Shown one piece after another: positions 53,748 through 62,248 of a stretch of 64,000 nt of DNA. A model generated the notes under the pieces. The model had not been told where the DNA came from, did no database searches, and saw nothing but the letters and a program-made list of their open reading frames with translations. Source of the stretch: Flavihumibacter soli (lineage in GTDB: Bacteria > Bacteroidota > Bacteroidia > Sphingobacteriales > Sphingobacteriaceae); NCBI RefSeq assembly GCF_010692725.1, contig NZ_JAAFZB010000096.1:124001-188000 (forward strand), given 5' to 3'. The translations under genes were made by a program, and so were the position numbers. Within the stretch, counting starts at the first letter, position 1, and each line of letters starts with the position of its first letter.

Positions 53748-54296
53748 ATGAAATCAGGTAAAAAAAATTCCGTTCTTATCACATCGATGATCGCCTATTT
53801 TCTGATCATTCGTCCGCCTGCCACTGCCCAGGAGAATCCAAAGCTAAGTGACGCCGAAGTAGCCTCAGTAGCGGTAGTTGCCAACCAGATCGATATTGAC
53901 TATGCGGCGATTGCAAAGAAGAAATCAAAAAACGAGGAGGTGCTGCAATTCGCCGCTACTATGGCAAGTGACCATAAAGCGATTATCGATAAGGCAGTGG
54001 CGCTGGTAACCAAACTGAACGTCACCCCTCAGGATAACGCTGTGAGTAAACAATTGCTTTCTGATGCGGAGAAGACCCGGAAAAAGCTCAATTCCCTGTC
54101 GGGAAAAGCGTTTGACAAGGCGTATATTGATAACGAGGTGGCCTACCACAAAGCCGTAATCGGAGCTGTGGAAGGTCTGCTCATCCCGGAAGCAGAAAAC
54201 GTAGAACTTAAGGAGCTGCTGCAAAATGCTGTTCCTGCCTTCAAAGCACATCTCAAACACGCTGAAATGGTGCAGAAGATGCATAGCGGTCAATAA
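53748..54296 (+). CDS. DUF4142 domain periplasmic protein
   Basis: This 182-residue protein has an N-terminal signal-like hydrophobic stretch ending near PATAQENP and a helical DUF4142 domain (LSDAEVASVAVVANQIDIDYA, AATMASDHKAIIDKAVAL, ELLQNAVPAFKAHLKHAEMV). DUF4142 proteins are predicted periplasmic helical bundles of unknown function, often induced by stress. The sigma factor gene follows 90 bp downstream, suggesting an envelope-stress context. Confidence 0.85.
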   Translation: MKSGKKNSVLITSMIAYFLIIRPPATAQENPKLSDAEVASVAVVANQIDIDYAAIAKKKSKNEEVLQFAATMASDHKAIIDKAVALVTKLNVTPQDNAVSKQLLSDAEKTRKKLNSLSGKAFDKAYIDNEVAYHKAVIGAVEGLLIPEAENVELKELLQNAVPAFKAHLKHAEMVQKMHSGQ

Positions 54297-54386
54297 TATG
54301 ACCATCAGCGGATATCAGATACCGTAAAATACCTTAACTTATTATACCTGTCACCTTGCAGGATTTCATAAAAGGATTTGATCAGA

Positions 54387-55061
54387 ATGCCTGGAAAAAT
54401 ATTAAGCGATGATGAGATAGTTGAGCGAATCATACAGGGCGAAAAGTCCCTGTATGAATTGCTAATGCGAAAATATAATCAACGCATGTACCGTATTGCC
54501 ATGTCAATCGTCAATGATGATATGGGGGCAGAAGATATTATGCAGGCTGCCTATCTCAATGCCTTTATGCAACTCCCGGCTTTTAAACATAAAGCCGGTT
54601 TCGGCACCTGGCTCACCCGCATCCTGATCAACGAAAGCCTGCTCTACCGGAAGAAGGATCTCAGGCGGCGAGAAGTATTGGCAGGCGTTGATGAAGACCC
54701 TGAAGACCAAGTAACACCTTTAAAAAGTCTTATGAATAAAGAATTGAAGGCCATCCTGGAAAAAGCAGTTTTTCAGTTACCAGAAAAGTATCGCCTTGTT
54801 TTCGTCATGAGGGAGATTGAGGAAATGAGCACCAGCGAAACCATGGAGGTCTTAAACCTGGGCGAATCCAATATAAAGATCCGCCTCAGCCGGGCAAAAC
54901 AGATGCTTCGGCAGGAACTAAGCAGCTACTACAAGCCGAAAGAGCTTTTTGATTTCCACCTGAGCCGCTGCGACAGGGTTGTGCTGGCAGTAATGGATAC
55001 GATCAGCAGGGAGCCCTTTTTCAATGATAGCTTTCCGGAATCGACGAGTTCCTTTAAATAA
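54387..55061 (+). CDS. ECF-type RNA polymerase sigma-70 factor
   Basis: The protein is 224 residues from the ATG at 54387. An in-frame TTG at 54378 lies too close to AAAGGA (54371-54376), which suits the ATG. Sigma region 2 is visible (LYELLMRKYNQRMYRIAMSIV, DDMGAEDIMQAAYLNAF), then region 4 (FQLPEKYRLVFVMREIEEMSTSETMEVLNLGESNIKIRLSRAKQML). An extra C-terminal tail of about 45 residues (SRCDRVVLAVMDTIS) follows. No anti-sigma gene is adjacent. It is convergent with the PepSY-like lipoprotein. Confidence 0.9.
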   Translation: MPGKILSDDEIVERIIQGEKSLYELLMRKYNQRMYRIAMSIVNDDMGAEDIMQAAYLNAFMQLPAFKHKAGFGTWLTRILINESLLYRKKDLRRREVLAGVDEDPEDQVTPLKSLMNKELKAILEKAVFQLPEKYRLVFVMREIEEMSTSETMEVLNLGESNIKIRLSRAKQMLRQELSSYYKPKELFDFHLSRCDRVVLAVMDTISREPFFNDSFPESTSSFK

Positions 55062-55063
55062 AA

Positions 55064-55083
55064 AGCCTGTTCAGAAACAGGCT
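55064..55083 (-). terminator. Terminator of the PepSY-like lipoprotein gene
   Basis: A perfect 8-bp stem (AGCCTGTT / AACAGGCT) with a 4-nt loop is followed by TTTTTATTT on the minus strand. On the plus strand the tail is not T-rich, so it works mainly for the minus-strand gene. Confidence 0.75.
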
Positions 55084-55113
55084 CTTAAAAACATGACAAT
55101 AAAATAAACAAGC

Positions 55114-56022
55114 TTACCTGACCGTCTTTACCGATAAAAATTGTCCGGCACTGTCAAATTGAACTGCATATTTAGTGGCATTCGCAAGAATGTAAACAAG
55201 GTATCCCGAAGTTATTCCCTCCTTTTTAACAATAAAAGCTTTCTCCGCAACATAAGCAGGATAGGTATTCGTCAGATAAGTCAGTATTACTGCAGGAACA
55301 ACGGTCAGGGCAAGTTCCTCTTTTTTACCTTTTGGAGCGGGTAAAGTCATCCTGTTGACAAAGGTGCCTGACGAAGCAAATACCGTTGCATACAGAGCGA
55401 TATTTTTGCTGATGACCACGATAGTGGAGTCCCGGTGGTTTGCAGCATGCAAAAGCGTATCTGCCGCATAGCTGGTTCTAAAGTAAGAGGTGACGATTGC
55501 CGGCAGCGCGCTAAGGGCAATCGTATCCATTGATCTTCCTTCATTTCTAAATATCCCCCTGTCATGTCCCTTTCCGTGACGACCTCTCAATTCATCGCCT
55601 TCACGAAGCTCCATCACTTTGACAAATTCTCCTGCCGCGTTAAACTTTAAACCTACGGGACTTGAATTAAATATAATACCAACAATATAGCTGTCGAGCA
55701 CACTGGTTGTGCTATTGGTGATACTGAAGGCCTTGCTAAAAATATAACTGCTGTATGTTTCGCCCAGGTACGCAGTGATGCTTGCAGGCAAAGAAGATTC
55801 GGACAGTTCAGTTTTCATAAAGCCCTTTTCACACCCCCCTGCTACATAGACAGAATCAGTGGAACTGCTACCCCCAGACACCGAACTTAGTGAAGCGATT
55901 GCTACTGCCGTCGGGTCAATGTCCGCAGAATCAGTGTTAACCGACGAATCTTTGCTGCACGCTGTTAAAAATATGACCATGCATGAGGCCATAAACAGGT
56001 AATTCTTAATTTGTGTTCTCAT
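55114..56022 (-). CDS. Lipoprotein with three PepSY-like (DUF2874-type) repeats
   Basis: This 302-residue lipoprotein has a signal with lipobox LTAC, then a Ser/Asp-rich linker. Three repeats of about 75 residues follow, each opening with a pattern like LPASITAYLGETYSSYIF, LPAIVTSYFRTSYAADTL or VPAVILTYLTNTYPAYVA and closing with a strand pair (GLKFNAAGEFVKVMEL; YATVFASSGTFVNRM; YAVQFDSAGQFLSVK). This is the putative beta-lactamase-inhibitor-like PepSY fold. The function is unknown. It is convergent with the sigma factor gene and ends at a strong terminator. Confidence 0.7.
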   Translation of the reverse strand: MRTQIKNYLFMASCMVIFLTACSKDSSVNTDSADIDPTAVAIASLSSVSGGSSSTDSVYVAGGCEKGFMKTELSESSLPASITAYLGETYSSYIFSKAFSITNSTTSVLDSYIVGIIFNSSPVGLKFNAAGEFVKVMELREGDELRGRHGKGHDRGIFRNEGRSMDTIALSALPAIVTSYFRTSYAADTLLHAANHRDSTIVVISKNIALYATVFASSGTFVNRMTLPAPKGKKEELALTVVPAVILTYLTNTYPAYVAEKAFIVKKEGITSGYLVYILANATKYAVQFDSAGQFLSVKTVR

Positions 56023-56405
56023 TGTCGTAAGATTTAGTGAAAAATTTTATCCATTAACAGGAATTACTTTGAAGCTCATTCAAACGATTTTCTCCAATGG
56101 ACAATGTAAAGGAGCGGGTAAATCCCCTGGCATCAAATCATGTGTCGGTTAACAGGTTAAATGTGTCGACTAAATGAGTTAACGCTGCGACGAGTTCGAA
56201 TTTGACCCGAATTCTCTCCCGGAAGGGGACATTCTAACTTGAAATCGTCTCGAGCTGGATAACCTCAGACTCGTGCTTATAACGTGGATTAGGAGGGTTG
56301 AACAAGTCCCTGATCAGTTCAATTCATTTAAGCATGGTTATTGAGCGTCCATCAGTACCTGGCTACATCAACGCTGGAAGGGTTGTAGAAAAATATTAAA
56401 AGGAC
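56023..56405. other. Gene-free stretch upstream of the pirin gene
   Basis: This 383-bp stretch has no credible frame. It contains near-repeats around GTGTCGGTTAAC and GTGTCGACTAAATGAGTTAAC (about 56142-56182) that look like decayed mobile-element or repeat sequence. It also holds a 19-bp stretch (56299-56317) shared with copy B of the dispersed repeat. Confidence 0.45.
56299..56317 (+). repeat. Partial copy (C) of the dispersed repeat
   Basis: TGAACAAGTCCCTGATCAG matches 57452-57470 at 17 of 19 positions. The hairpin part is missing, so this is a fragment. Confidence 0.35.
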
Positions 56406-57320
56406 ATGCTCGACATCGTAATTGAAGCACGCCAAGCAGCAATTAGCAAGGCAGTGAAAGTAAAACGCATTCTTCCATTCCGCCTTAGAAGGATGGTTGG
56501 ACCCTTCATTTTCATGGATCACGCCGGACCAATTCTGAATATTCCTTCAGAAACTTCTTCGTTAGATGTCTTACCTCATCCGCACATCGGACTTTCTACA
56601 GTAAGCTATCTTTTTGACGGTCAGGTAACACATCGGGATAGTCTGGGCGTAGAACAAATAATCCGTCCTGGCGAAGTAAACTGGATGACTGCTGGCAGTG
56701 GCATTGCACACTCTGAAAGGTTTGAAGAGCCTTCATCTCTTACAGGGGGATTGGAGATGATACAAACCTGGGTGGCGCTACCCGAAAGTGATGAAGAAGC
56801 TGCACCCTCTTTCAATAATTATACGCCCGAACAACTTCCTGTCTTTACTGACAAGGGTGTTTGGATGCGACTGATAGCAGGCAGTGCATACGGACTGCAA
56901 AACAATGTCAAAACAAATTCGCCCTTGTTTTACCTCCACGTGGTCTTACAACAAGGTGCCGCATTTGCACTACCCGCGGAGCATTCAGAAAGAGGCTTCT
57001 ACATCGTTAAGGGAAGCATAGAAGTATCGGGATTTACATACGGGCCGGGAAAAATGCTGGTATTCAGCAAGGGTACAGATCCCTTAATCATTGCGAAGGC
57101 AGACAGCACGCTTATGCTTCTTGGCGGTGAGCCCCTGGGTGAGCGATTTATCTGGTGGAATTTTGTTTCCTCCCGCGAAGAACGTATTGAACAAGCGAAA
57201 GAAGACTGGAAGCAGGGTAGAATTATCCTGCCACCAAACGACAACAAGGAGTTTATTCCACTTCCATATGACCAATCAAAACCGGCAGGAACCTCACCAG
57301 GGCCTGAGCCGCTTTCATAA
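56406..57320 (+). CDS. Pirin family protein
   Basis: This 304-residue bicupin has the family features: RRMVGPFIFMDHAGP, LPHPHIGLSTVSYLFDGQVTHRDSLG with the metal His residues, IRPGEVNWMTAGSGIAHSER with His and Glu, and a C-terminal pirin domain (ERGFYIVKGSIEVSGF, LLGGEPLGERFIWWNFVSS). Bacterial pirins bind iron; some are quercetin dioxygenases or modulate central enzymes. The length is typical. It is flanked on both sides by fragments of the dispersed repeat. Confidence 0.93.
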   Translation: MLDIVIEARQAAISKAVKVKRILPFRLRRMVGPFIFMDHAGPILNIPSETSSLDVLPHPHIGLSTVSYLFDGQVTHRDSLGVEQIIRPGEVNWMTAGSGIAHSERFEEPSSLTGGLEMIQTWVALPESDEEAAPSFNNYTPEQLPVFTDKGVWMRLIAGSAYGLQNNVKTNSPLFYLHVVLQQGAAFALPAEHSERGFYIVKGSIEVSGFTYGPGKMLVFSKGTDPLIIAKADSTLMLLGGEPLGERFIWWNFVSSREERIEQAKEDWKQGRIILPPNDNKEFIPLPYDQSKPAGTSPGPEPLS

Positions 57321-57390
57321 ACATTCCTTGCCAGCATTTGCAAAAATGTATACAAGGTCACCGGCACTCACACATTCTTAATTCCTATAG

Positions 57391-57470
57391 GTCAGGTAGT
57401 ACTCATGTTAAGGTTAGTCCGCTAAATTAGTGGACTAACCACTAGCAGACCTGAACAAGTCCCTAAGCAG
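57391..57470 (+). repeat. Dispersed hairpin repeat, copy B
   Basis: The core is a perfect 9-bp stem (GGTTAGTCC 57412-57420 / GGACTAACC 57432-57440) with the loop GCTAAATTAGT. Flanking CAGGTAGT on the left and CCACTAG..GACCTGAACAAGTCC on the right match copy A (reverse strand, 1296-1351). It lies in the 283-bp gap between pirin and a hydrolase gene, where I see no coding frame. Confidence 0.5.
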
Positions 57471-57603
57471 CCAGTTCGTGGCGGACAATATGAAGCTCAG
57501 CCAAATAGTTTTAGAGACGTTAAATATTTTACCAAAACTGCACTTGCGTTGGAGTGGCAGAAGCCCTCAGATCCGGCTATATTATTAGCAACTTGCAGTC
57601 GCT

Positions 57604-58338
57604 TTATTTACCTATAAATTCTAATATAGAAGTTAACGTTTCAGCTTGTTGTTGCTCCCTGCTGATATCCGCTTTATTGTCTCCTAATTGAAAACCGTAA
57701 TAACCAAACTGCGCATGATTTGCTCCGCCTATTCGCACAAATTTTGTCATTTCAGGCAATTTCGATTTATTGCTCAGTACGGAGTTCTCGTCTGCCACAC
57801 CGTCTTTTGATCCATAAATTTTTAAGACTGGAATTTTAATGTCAGCAAGGGAAATGTCTCTTGGGTGAGTCGTTCCTATCAATATTAATTTATCAATCAA
57901 ATTACGATTTTCATACACGAATTGTGCGCCCATTTTTGCACCCTGAGAATGGCCTGCAAGAATATACGTTTTAGATGTATCCTTAAACAGTTTTAATTCT
58001 TTGGGCTTTTTATATCCTTTTGATGCAAGTCGCCAGGGCATTTTTATTAAGTATACTTTTATATTGTTTTCCGCTATTTTTCTGCAAAGGGGAATATATG
58101 CTTGTGGCTCTACCATTGCTCCGGGAAAAAATATAAAGACGTCTTTAAATTTTCTTTGTGGCGTAAACACATAAAAGTCAGCCGTTTTTTCCACGCTTAC
58201 TAAGCCGTTGTTTTGCAGAAGCGATTTGTCAACTCCATGAGACTGATAGGAATAGAATATCCAGAATGTAAAAATTATTCCACCGGCTACCCAAATGGTC
58301 TTTGCAATTTTTTTAAATCTCCATTTCTTCCTGGTCAT
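57604..58338 (-). CDS. Membrane-anchored alpha/beta hydrolase
   Basis: This 244-residue protein has an N-terminal basic stretch and anchor (TIWVAGGIIFTFWIFYSY), then an alpha/beta-hydrolase fold. The nucleophile elbow is LAGHSQGAKMGAQF (Ser), the acid is in LKIYGSKDGVADE and the catalytic His in GANHAQFGYYG. VFIFFPGAMVEPQAY gives the oxyanion loop. The motifs resemble the dienelactone hydrolase-like alpha/beta-hydrolase_5 group. The substrate is unknown. Its base composition is more AT-rich than its neighbours by eye, and it sits near repeat fragments, which hints at acquisition. Confidence 0.8.
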   Translation of the reverse strand: MTRKKWRFKKIAKTIWVAGGIIFTFWIFYSYQSHGVDKSLLQNNGLVSVEKTADFYVFTPQRKFKDVFIFFPGAMVEPQAYIPLCRKIAENNIKVYLIKMPWRLASKGYKKPKELKLFKDTSKTYILAGHSQGAKMGAQFVYENRNLIDKLILIGTTHPRDISLADIKIPVLKIYGSKDGVADENSVLSNKSKLPEMTKFVRIGGANHAQFGYYGFQLGDNKADISREQQQAETLTSILEFIGK

Positions 58339-58572
58339 ATCTGGTTTGCCTTATGGTTGAGTAAATTACTGGATTGCATAGCAAAAATTTTATTTGAGAA
58401 TGTACTCAATACACGGCTAATCTACTTTATAAAATATTTACTTCAACTGAATAGCTATAGACGAAGCTTCAGTTCTGGCCTTTGGTCTATCATCGTCGAT
58501 TTTTCTGCACCTTGTTAATCATATCCCGGACTAATCGCTACATTTCCATCACAAAAATGAAATCAGGGGAGT

Positions 58573-59880
58573 ATGTCAGAACTAATTGAAAAGAAAAGCA
58601 GCCGGATAAAGGTTGGACTATATGCGGCTGTTGTAGTATTCCTGGCCTATACCATGATCTTCGGGTTCAGGAAGTCATTTACTGTGGCCACTTTCGATGG
58701 AATTGAAATAGCCGGGTACAGCTACAAGACCATCCTGGTGATCAGCCAGGTTCTGGGTTACCTGCTGGCCAAATTCTACGGTATAAAATATATTTCAGAG
58801 CTTAAACGAACAGGAAGGGGTCAGGTTATTTTAATCCTGACCGGAATTGCCTGGTTAAGCTGGTTGTTTTTCGCCCTGGTGCCGGTTCCCTACAACATTG
58901 TATTTCTTTTTATAAATGGTTTCCCCTTAGGGATGCTTTGGGGCGTAGTTTTCTCTTATGTGGAAGGCAGGAGAAGTACGGATTTTATTGGTGCAACTCT
59001 GGCTGTCAGCTTCATCTTCGCCTCGGGTTTTGTCAAAACTGTTGGCGCGTGGCTGATGACCAGTTTCGGCGTGTCAGAATTTTGGGTGCCATTCTTTACC
59101 GGATTAGTTTTTGCCCTGCCGCTGCTATTGTTCGTTTACCTGATGGAGAAAATCCCACCACCAGATGAGGAAGACATTGAGTTTCGTACAGAACGCCTGG
59201 CGATGACGGAAGCAGACCGGAAAAGCTTTGTGAAAGAATTTTTTGCCGGGATAGTCGCCTGTATTCTGATCTATTGCTTTGCGACAATCTTCAGGGACAT
59301 ACGCGACAACTTCGGCGCAGAAATGTGGAAAGAACTGGGTTATTTTAATCAGCCGGCTATATTTTCGAAAACAGAAACCCCGATCACCCTGGTCATCCTG
59401 GTTTTAATTGGCAGCATGGTTCTTATCAAAAACAACTATAAAGCCTTGCAAACGGCTCATGCCTTTATCCTGGCTGGCTTTACTATTGCGGGCGTTTCAA
59501 CCCTCCTTTTTACCTCTCAATCGCTTGAACCGATCTGGTGGATGATGCTCGTCGGACTGGGCCTTTACATGGTTTACATCCCTTTCAATGCCGTCTTTTT
59601 CGACCGGCTGATCTCCACCTTCAGGTACACCGGAAACGTAGGTTTCTTAATCTACCTGGCTGATTCATTCGGCTATGTCGGCAGCGTTGGGGTTTTGTTC
59701 AGCAAAGAGATCTTCCGGGTACAACTCAACTGGGTCACTTTCTTTTCAAATAGCGTGATGATCCTGTCTGCGACCGGCATCTTACTTACTGTTTTTTCGA
59801 TGTTTTATTTTGGTAAGAAGTATGCCGTGTTGAGCCGGCAAGAAGTACGTCCTGATCAACAAGTGCACACCGAGTATTAG
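58573..59880 (+). CDS. DUF5690 family membrane protein (MFS-like)
   Basis: This 435-residue protein has about twelve membrane segments. The opening VFLAYTMIFGFRKSFTVATF and the segments SVLILTGIAWL-like, NGFPLGMLWGVVFSYVEGRR and LGLYMVYIPFNAVFFDRLIST match the DUF5690 family, whose topology resembles major facilitator transporters. The substrate is unknown. A good ribosome-binding sequence AGGGGAG precedes the ATG closely, which is uncommon in this window. Confidence 0.85.
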   Translation: MSELIEKKSSRIKVGLYAAVVVFLAYTMIFGFRKSFTVATFDGIEIAGYSYKTILVISQVLGYLLAKFYGIKYISELKRTGRGQVILILTGIAWLSWLFFALVPVPYNIVFLFINGFPLGMLWGVVFSYVEGRRSTDFIGATLAVSFIFASGFVKTVGAWLMTSFGVSEFWVPFFTGLVFALPLLLFVYLMEKIPPPDEEDIEFRTERLAMTEADRKSFVKEFFAGIVACILIYCFATIFRDIRDNFGAEMWKELGYFNQPAIFSKTETPITLVILVLIGSMVLIKNNYKALQTAHAFILAGFTIAGVSTLLFTSQSLEPIWWMMLVGLGLYMVYIPFNAVFFDRLISTFRYTGNVGFLIYLADSFGYVGSVGVLFSKEIFRVQLNWVTFFSNSVMILSATGILLTVFSMFYFGKKYAVLSRQEVRPDQQVHTEY

Positions 59881-60108
59881 GGCAAAGAGATGCACCGCCC
59901 CTCTCGCCGACTGACTTTCTTCAGTGGAAGACTTTGCCTTGTCCTAAGGCCAGCTTCTAAAACGCCACTTCCGACGCCGTTTTTCTTAACAAGTGCTTCT
60001 GTGTCTGAGACTTCTAAAAATTTTGAGCATAAAGATGACGGTAACTAAAACACATGCAATGCGTAAAAAGTGGGGATTTTAATACCCAATTGAAAAACAT
60101 TTTAATAA

Positions 60109-61893
60109 ATGAAAAAAAATTTCCACTTTTTAACATTCCTTGCCGTGGCCGCATTGAGCTCGGTAACTGCCTGTAAAACGGAAAAAACAGGAGACCCTAA
60201 AGGAATTTTACTCAGCTCAAACGTTACAGAAATTAACAAACGTTTAACGACCTATGAGAATGAGGTTGTACCACTGGTCGAATACGGGGGCCAGCGCGTT
60301 AGTGCCGCTAAGGGAAACAATCAAATTTCTTCCGTAGATATTTCCTCAAATTACAATCTTAGATTGGTTGCAGAGGTACAGGCACCGGTTTATAACGGGA
60401 GTACACTGCAGGCTACAGAGGTAACAGTGTCAGGTAATCGTGCTTACGTATCTTATAATACGCAGGGCAGCGTTTATCTGGGCGGCATTGATGTAATCGA
60501 TATTACTGACGGCAGTAAGCCGAAACTTTTGCAAAGTGCTGTCACGCCGAATATCGACATCAGCTCCTTGGCGTTTGACAACAACTATTTATACATAGCC
60601 GGTGCACTTGATATTGATCAGTTTTCAGACTACTCCTATCCAGCAATAGCCAGCCGCATAGGTATTGAGAGCGGATTACTAACCGAGAATATTACAAATG
60701 TAAAGCTGGGAGGCTATGTAGCCAACAGTATTGCAATAGATGGTAATAGTTTGTTTGTGACAAGCGGGAATACTAATGGAGGCGTATCAATTATCGATAA
60801 AGCTAATCTGACAATAAAAAGTACATTAGCCCTTGACGGCGCAAAAGATGTGGCTGTAGGGATGTCTGATTATACGGTGCTTTTTGGCGCATTCATTGGT
60901 TCTCCAAAGCAAACACTGGCGGTTTACGACAAGGCCACTAACCAGCTAAAAAGTTCTTCCGACGTACCAGCAGGAATTGATCCGCAGGCTAAATCAAACA
61001 TTGCAATCGCTCGTAATTCGGTCCTTCTGTCAAATGGAAAGGCTGGAATTACTTTTTGGAATCCTGTCACTAACGTTAGACTCGACCACATTGGCCTCCC
61101 TGCTTCAATTGATGATACTGAAACAGAGGATATCTACACAAACTCTGTGTCAGTGTCCGATAATTATGTCTACGGTGCAAATGGTGCAGCAGGTCTTGTG
61201 GTTTCAAGAATCAACACTACCGGAGACGGCTTAGAAATCTTAGGAATTGCTGACAGTAAAGGTTCCGCTAACTATGTTAAGGCGGCAAAGGATTTGATAT
61301 TTGTAGCTTCAGGCAAGGATGGAGTCCAGATTTATAAATTGGAATCGAAGATTGTTCCACCGCCTGTTTCAACAACTCCGGCTTGCGAAAGCCGCCCGGT
61401 TCTGAACTCTAATAATCATGGAACCTATAATAATAATTCAGGTGCGAAGGAATATTTCAGAGGTTCTACCGTCCTGGGAGGTTTAAACGTTAATGATGTT
61501 TTTGATTATTGCGGATCCCTGAGCATTTTAAGCACTGTCAATGTTAATTCGAATGCCTCTTTAAATGTGTCTGGTTCGTTATCGATTGGTGATTCGTTTA
61601 ATATCAATAAAACGGCTAAGCTGACAGGAAATCTGGTTGTGAAAAACCTGATACTCAACAGTAACGGCGAGTTTGAAATGCTGCAGTCCGGAGCATTGAA
61701 AGTGAATGGCAATATGACGATGAACTCGGGTTCTGTGCTAAAAGTTCGGGGCAGCCTGGAAATTGATGGTGACTTTACATTTAATGGCGGCCGCATTGAG
61801 TTTATCGGCACTGGCAATAGTGTAAAAATTCAAGGAAAAGTATATGGTTCCGGAAATTCAATTGTAGGCGAATATACAGGCAAAATCAAATAA
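60109..61893 (+). CDS. LVIVD-repeat lipoprotein with a bactofilin-like C-terminal part
   Basis: This 594-residue lipoprotein (lipobox VTAC) has an N-terminal beta-propeller of LVIVD-type repeats (GNRAYVSYNTQGSVYLGGIDVIDITDGSKP, NNYLYIAGALDID, GNSLFVTSGNTNGGVSIID, DLIFVASGKDGVQIYKL), about residues 75-420. A linker with CESRP and a C-terminal segment (about 440-594) of short repeated strands follow (NASLNVSGSLSIGDSFNINKTAKLTGNLVVKNLILN). These recall bactofilin or polymer-like beta-helix stacks. The role is unknown; surface or periplasmic placement is likely. A strong terminator follows. Confidence 0.7.
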   Translation: MKKNFHFLTFLAVAALSSVTACKTEKTGDPKGILLSSNVTEINKRLTTYENEVVPLVEYGGQRVSAAKGNNQISSVDISSNYNLRLVAEVQAPVYNGSTLQATEVTVSGNRAYVSYNTQGSVYLGGIDVIDITDGSKPKLLQSAVTPNIDISSLAFDNNYLYIAGALDIDQFSDYSYPAIASRIGIESGLLTENITNVKLGGYVANSIAIDGNSLFVTSGNTNGGVSIIDKANLTIKSTLALDGAKDVAVGMSDYTVLFGAFIGSPKQTLAVYDKATNQLKSSSDVPAGIDPQAKSNIAIARNSVLLSNGKAGITFWNPVTNVRLDHIGLPASIDDTETEDIYTNSVSVSDNYVYGANGAAGLVVSRINTTGDGLEILGIADSKGSANYVKAAKDLIFVASGKDGVQIYKLESKIVPPPVSTTPACESRPVLNSNNHGTYNNNSGAKEYFRGSTVLGGLNVNDVFDYCGSLSILSTVNVNSNASLNVSGSLSIGDSFNINKTAKLTGNLVVKNLILNSNGEFEMLQSGALKVNGNMTMNSGSVLKVRGSLEIDGDFTFNGGRIEFIGTGNSVKIQGKVYGSGNSIVGEYTGKIK

Positions 61894-62248
61894 TAAACTG
61901 GTCTTGCGTATCGACTTTCGCCGACGCGAATAGACCAATCATATAAACCACAAATCAGAAAGCACCTACATTTTTGTAGGTGCTTTCTTTTTGCAAATAC
62001 AATTTTGGGCCTGCTTGCAGGGTAATATTTCTAATCTACAGGGCACTATTTATCTGCTCAAAATTGTAAAAATCCACCATTGTGCACAAAACTGATATTA
62101 TTGGATAATATTGTTCGGTCCATTGCCAGTAATTTTAAAAAACGATCAGGCAGCAATTTCCGGGTTAGGCTTCTGCCTATTATTCCGCACATTAAAAGAC
62201 TTACTGTTTAGGTCGCGAGGGTTTCCATCTTTCTCAAATTCGCGCTCC
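61894..62248. other. Gene-free stretch between the LVIVD and AsmA-like genes
   Basis: This 355-bp region contains the terminator at 61957-61992. Beyond that it is AT-rich without a credible frame, RNA gene or clear TAnnTTTG box. Confidence 0.5.
61957..61992 (+). terminator. Strong terminator after the LVIVD gene
   Basis: A perfect 14-bp stem (AGAAAGCACCTACA / TGTAGGTGCTTTCT) with a TTTT loop is followed by TTTT. The A-rich left arm could also serve the opposite strand. Confidence 0.9.

Noticed and set aside
56142-56182. Near-repeated GTGTCG..GTTAAC sequence as the end of an IS21-type element
   Set aside because: No transposase frame or second end is nearby and the match to known ends is only a vague impression.
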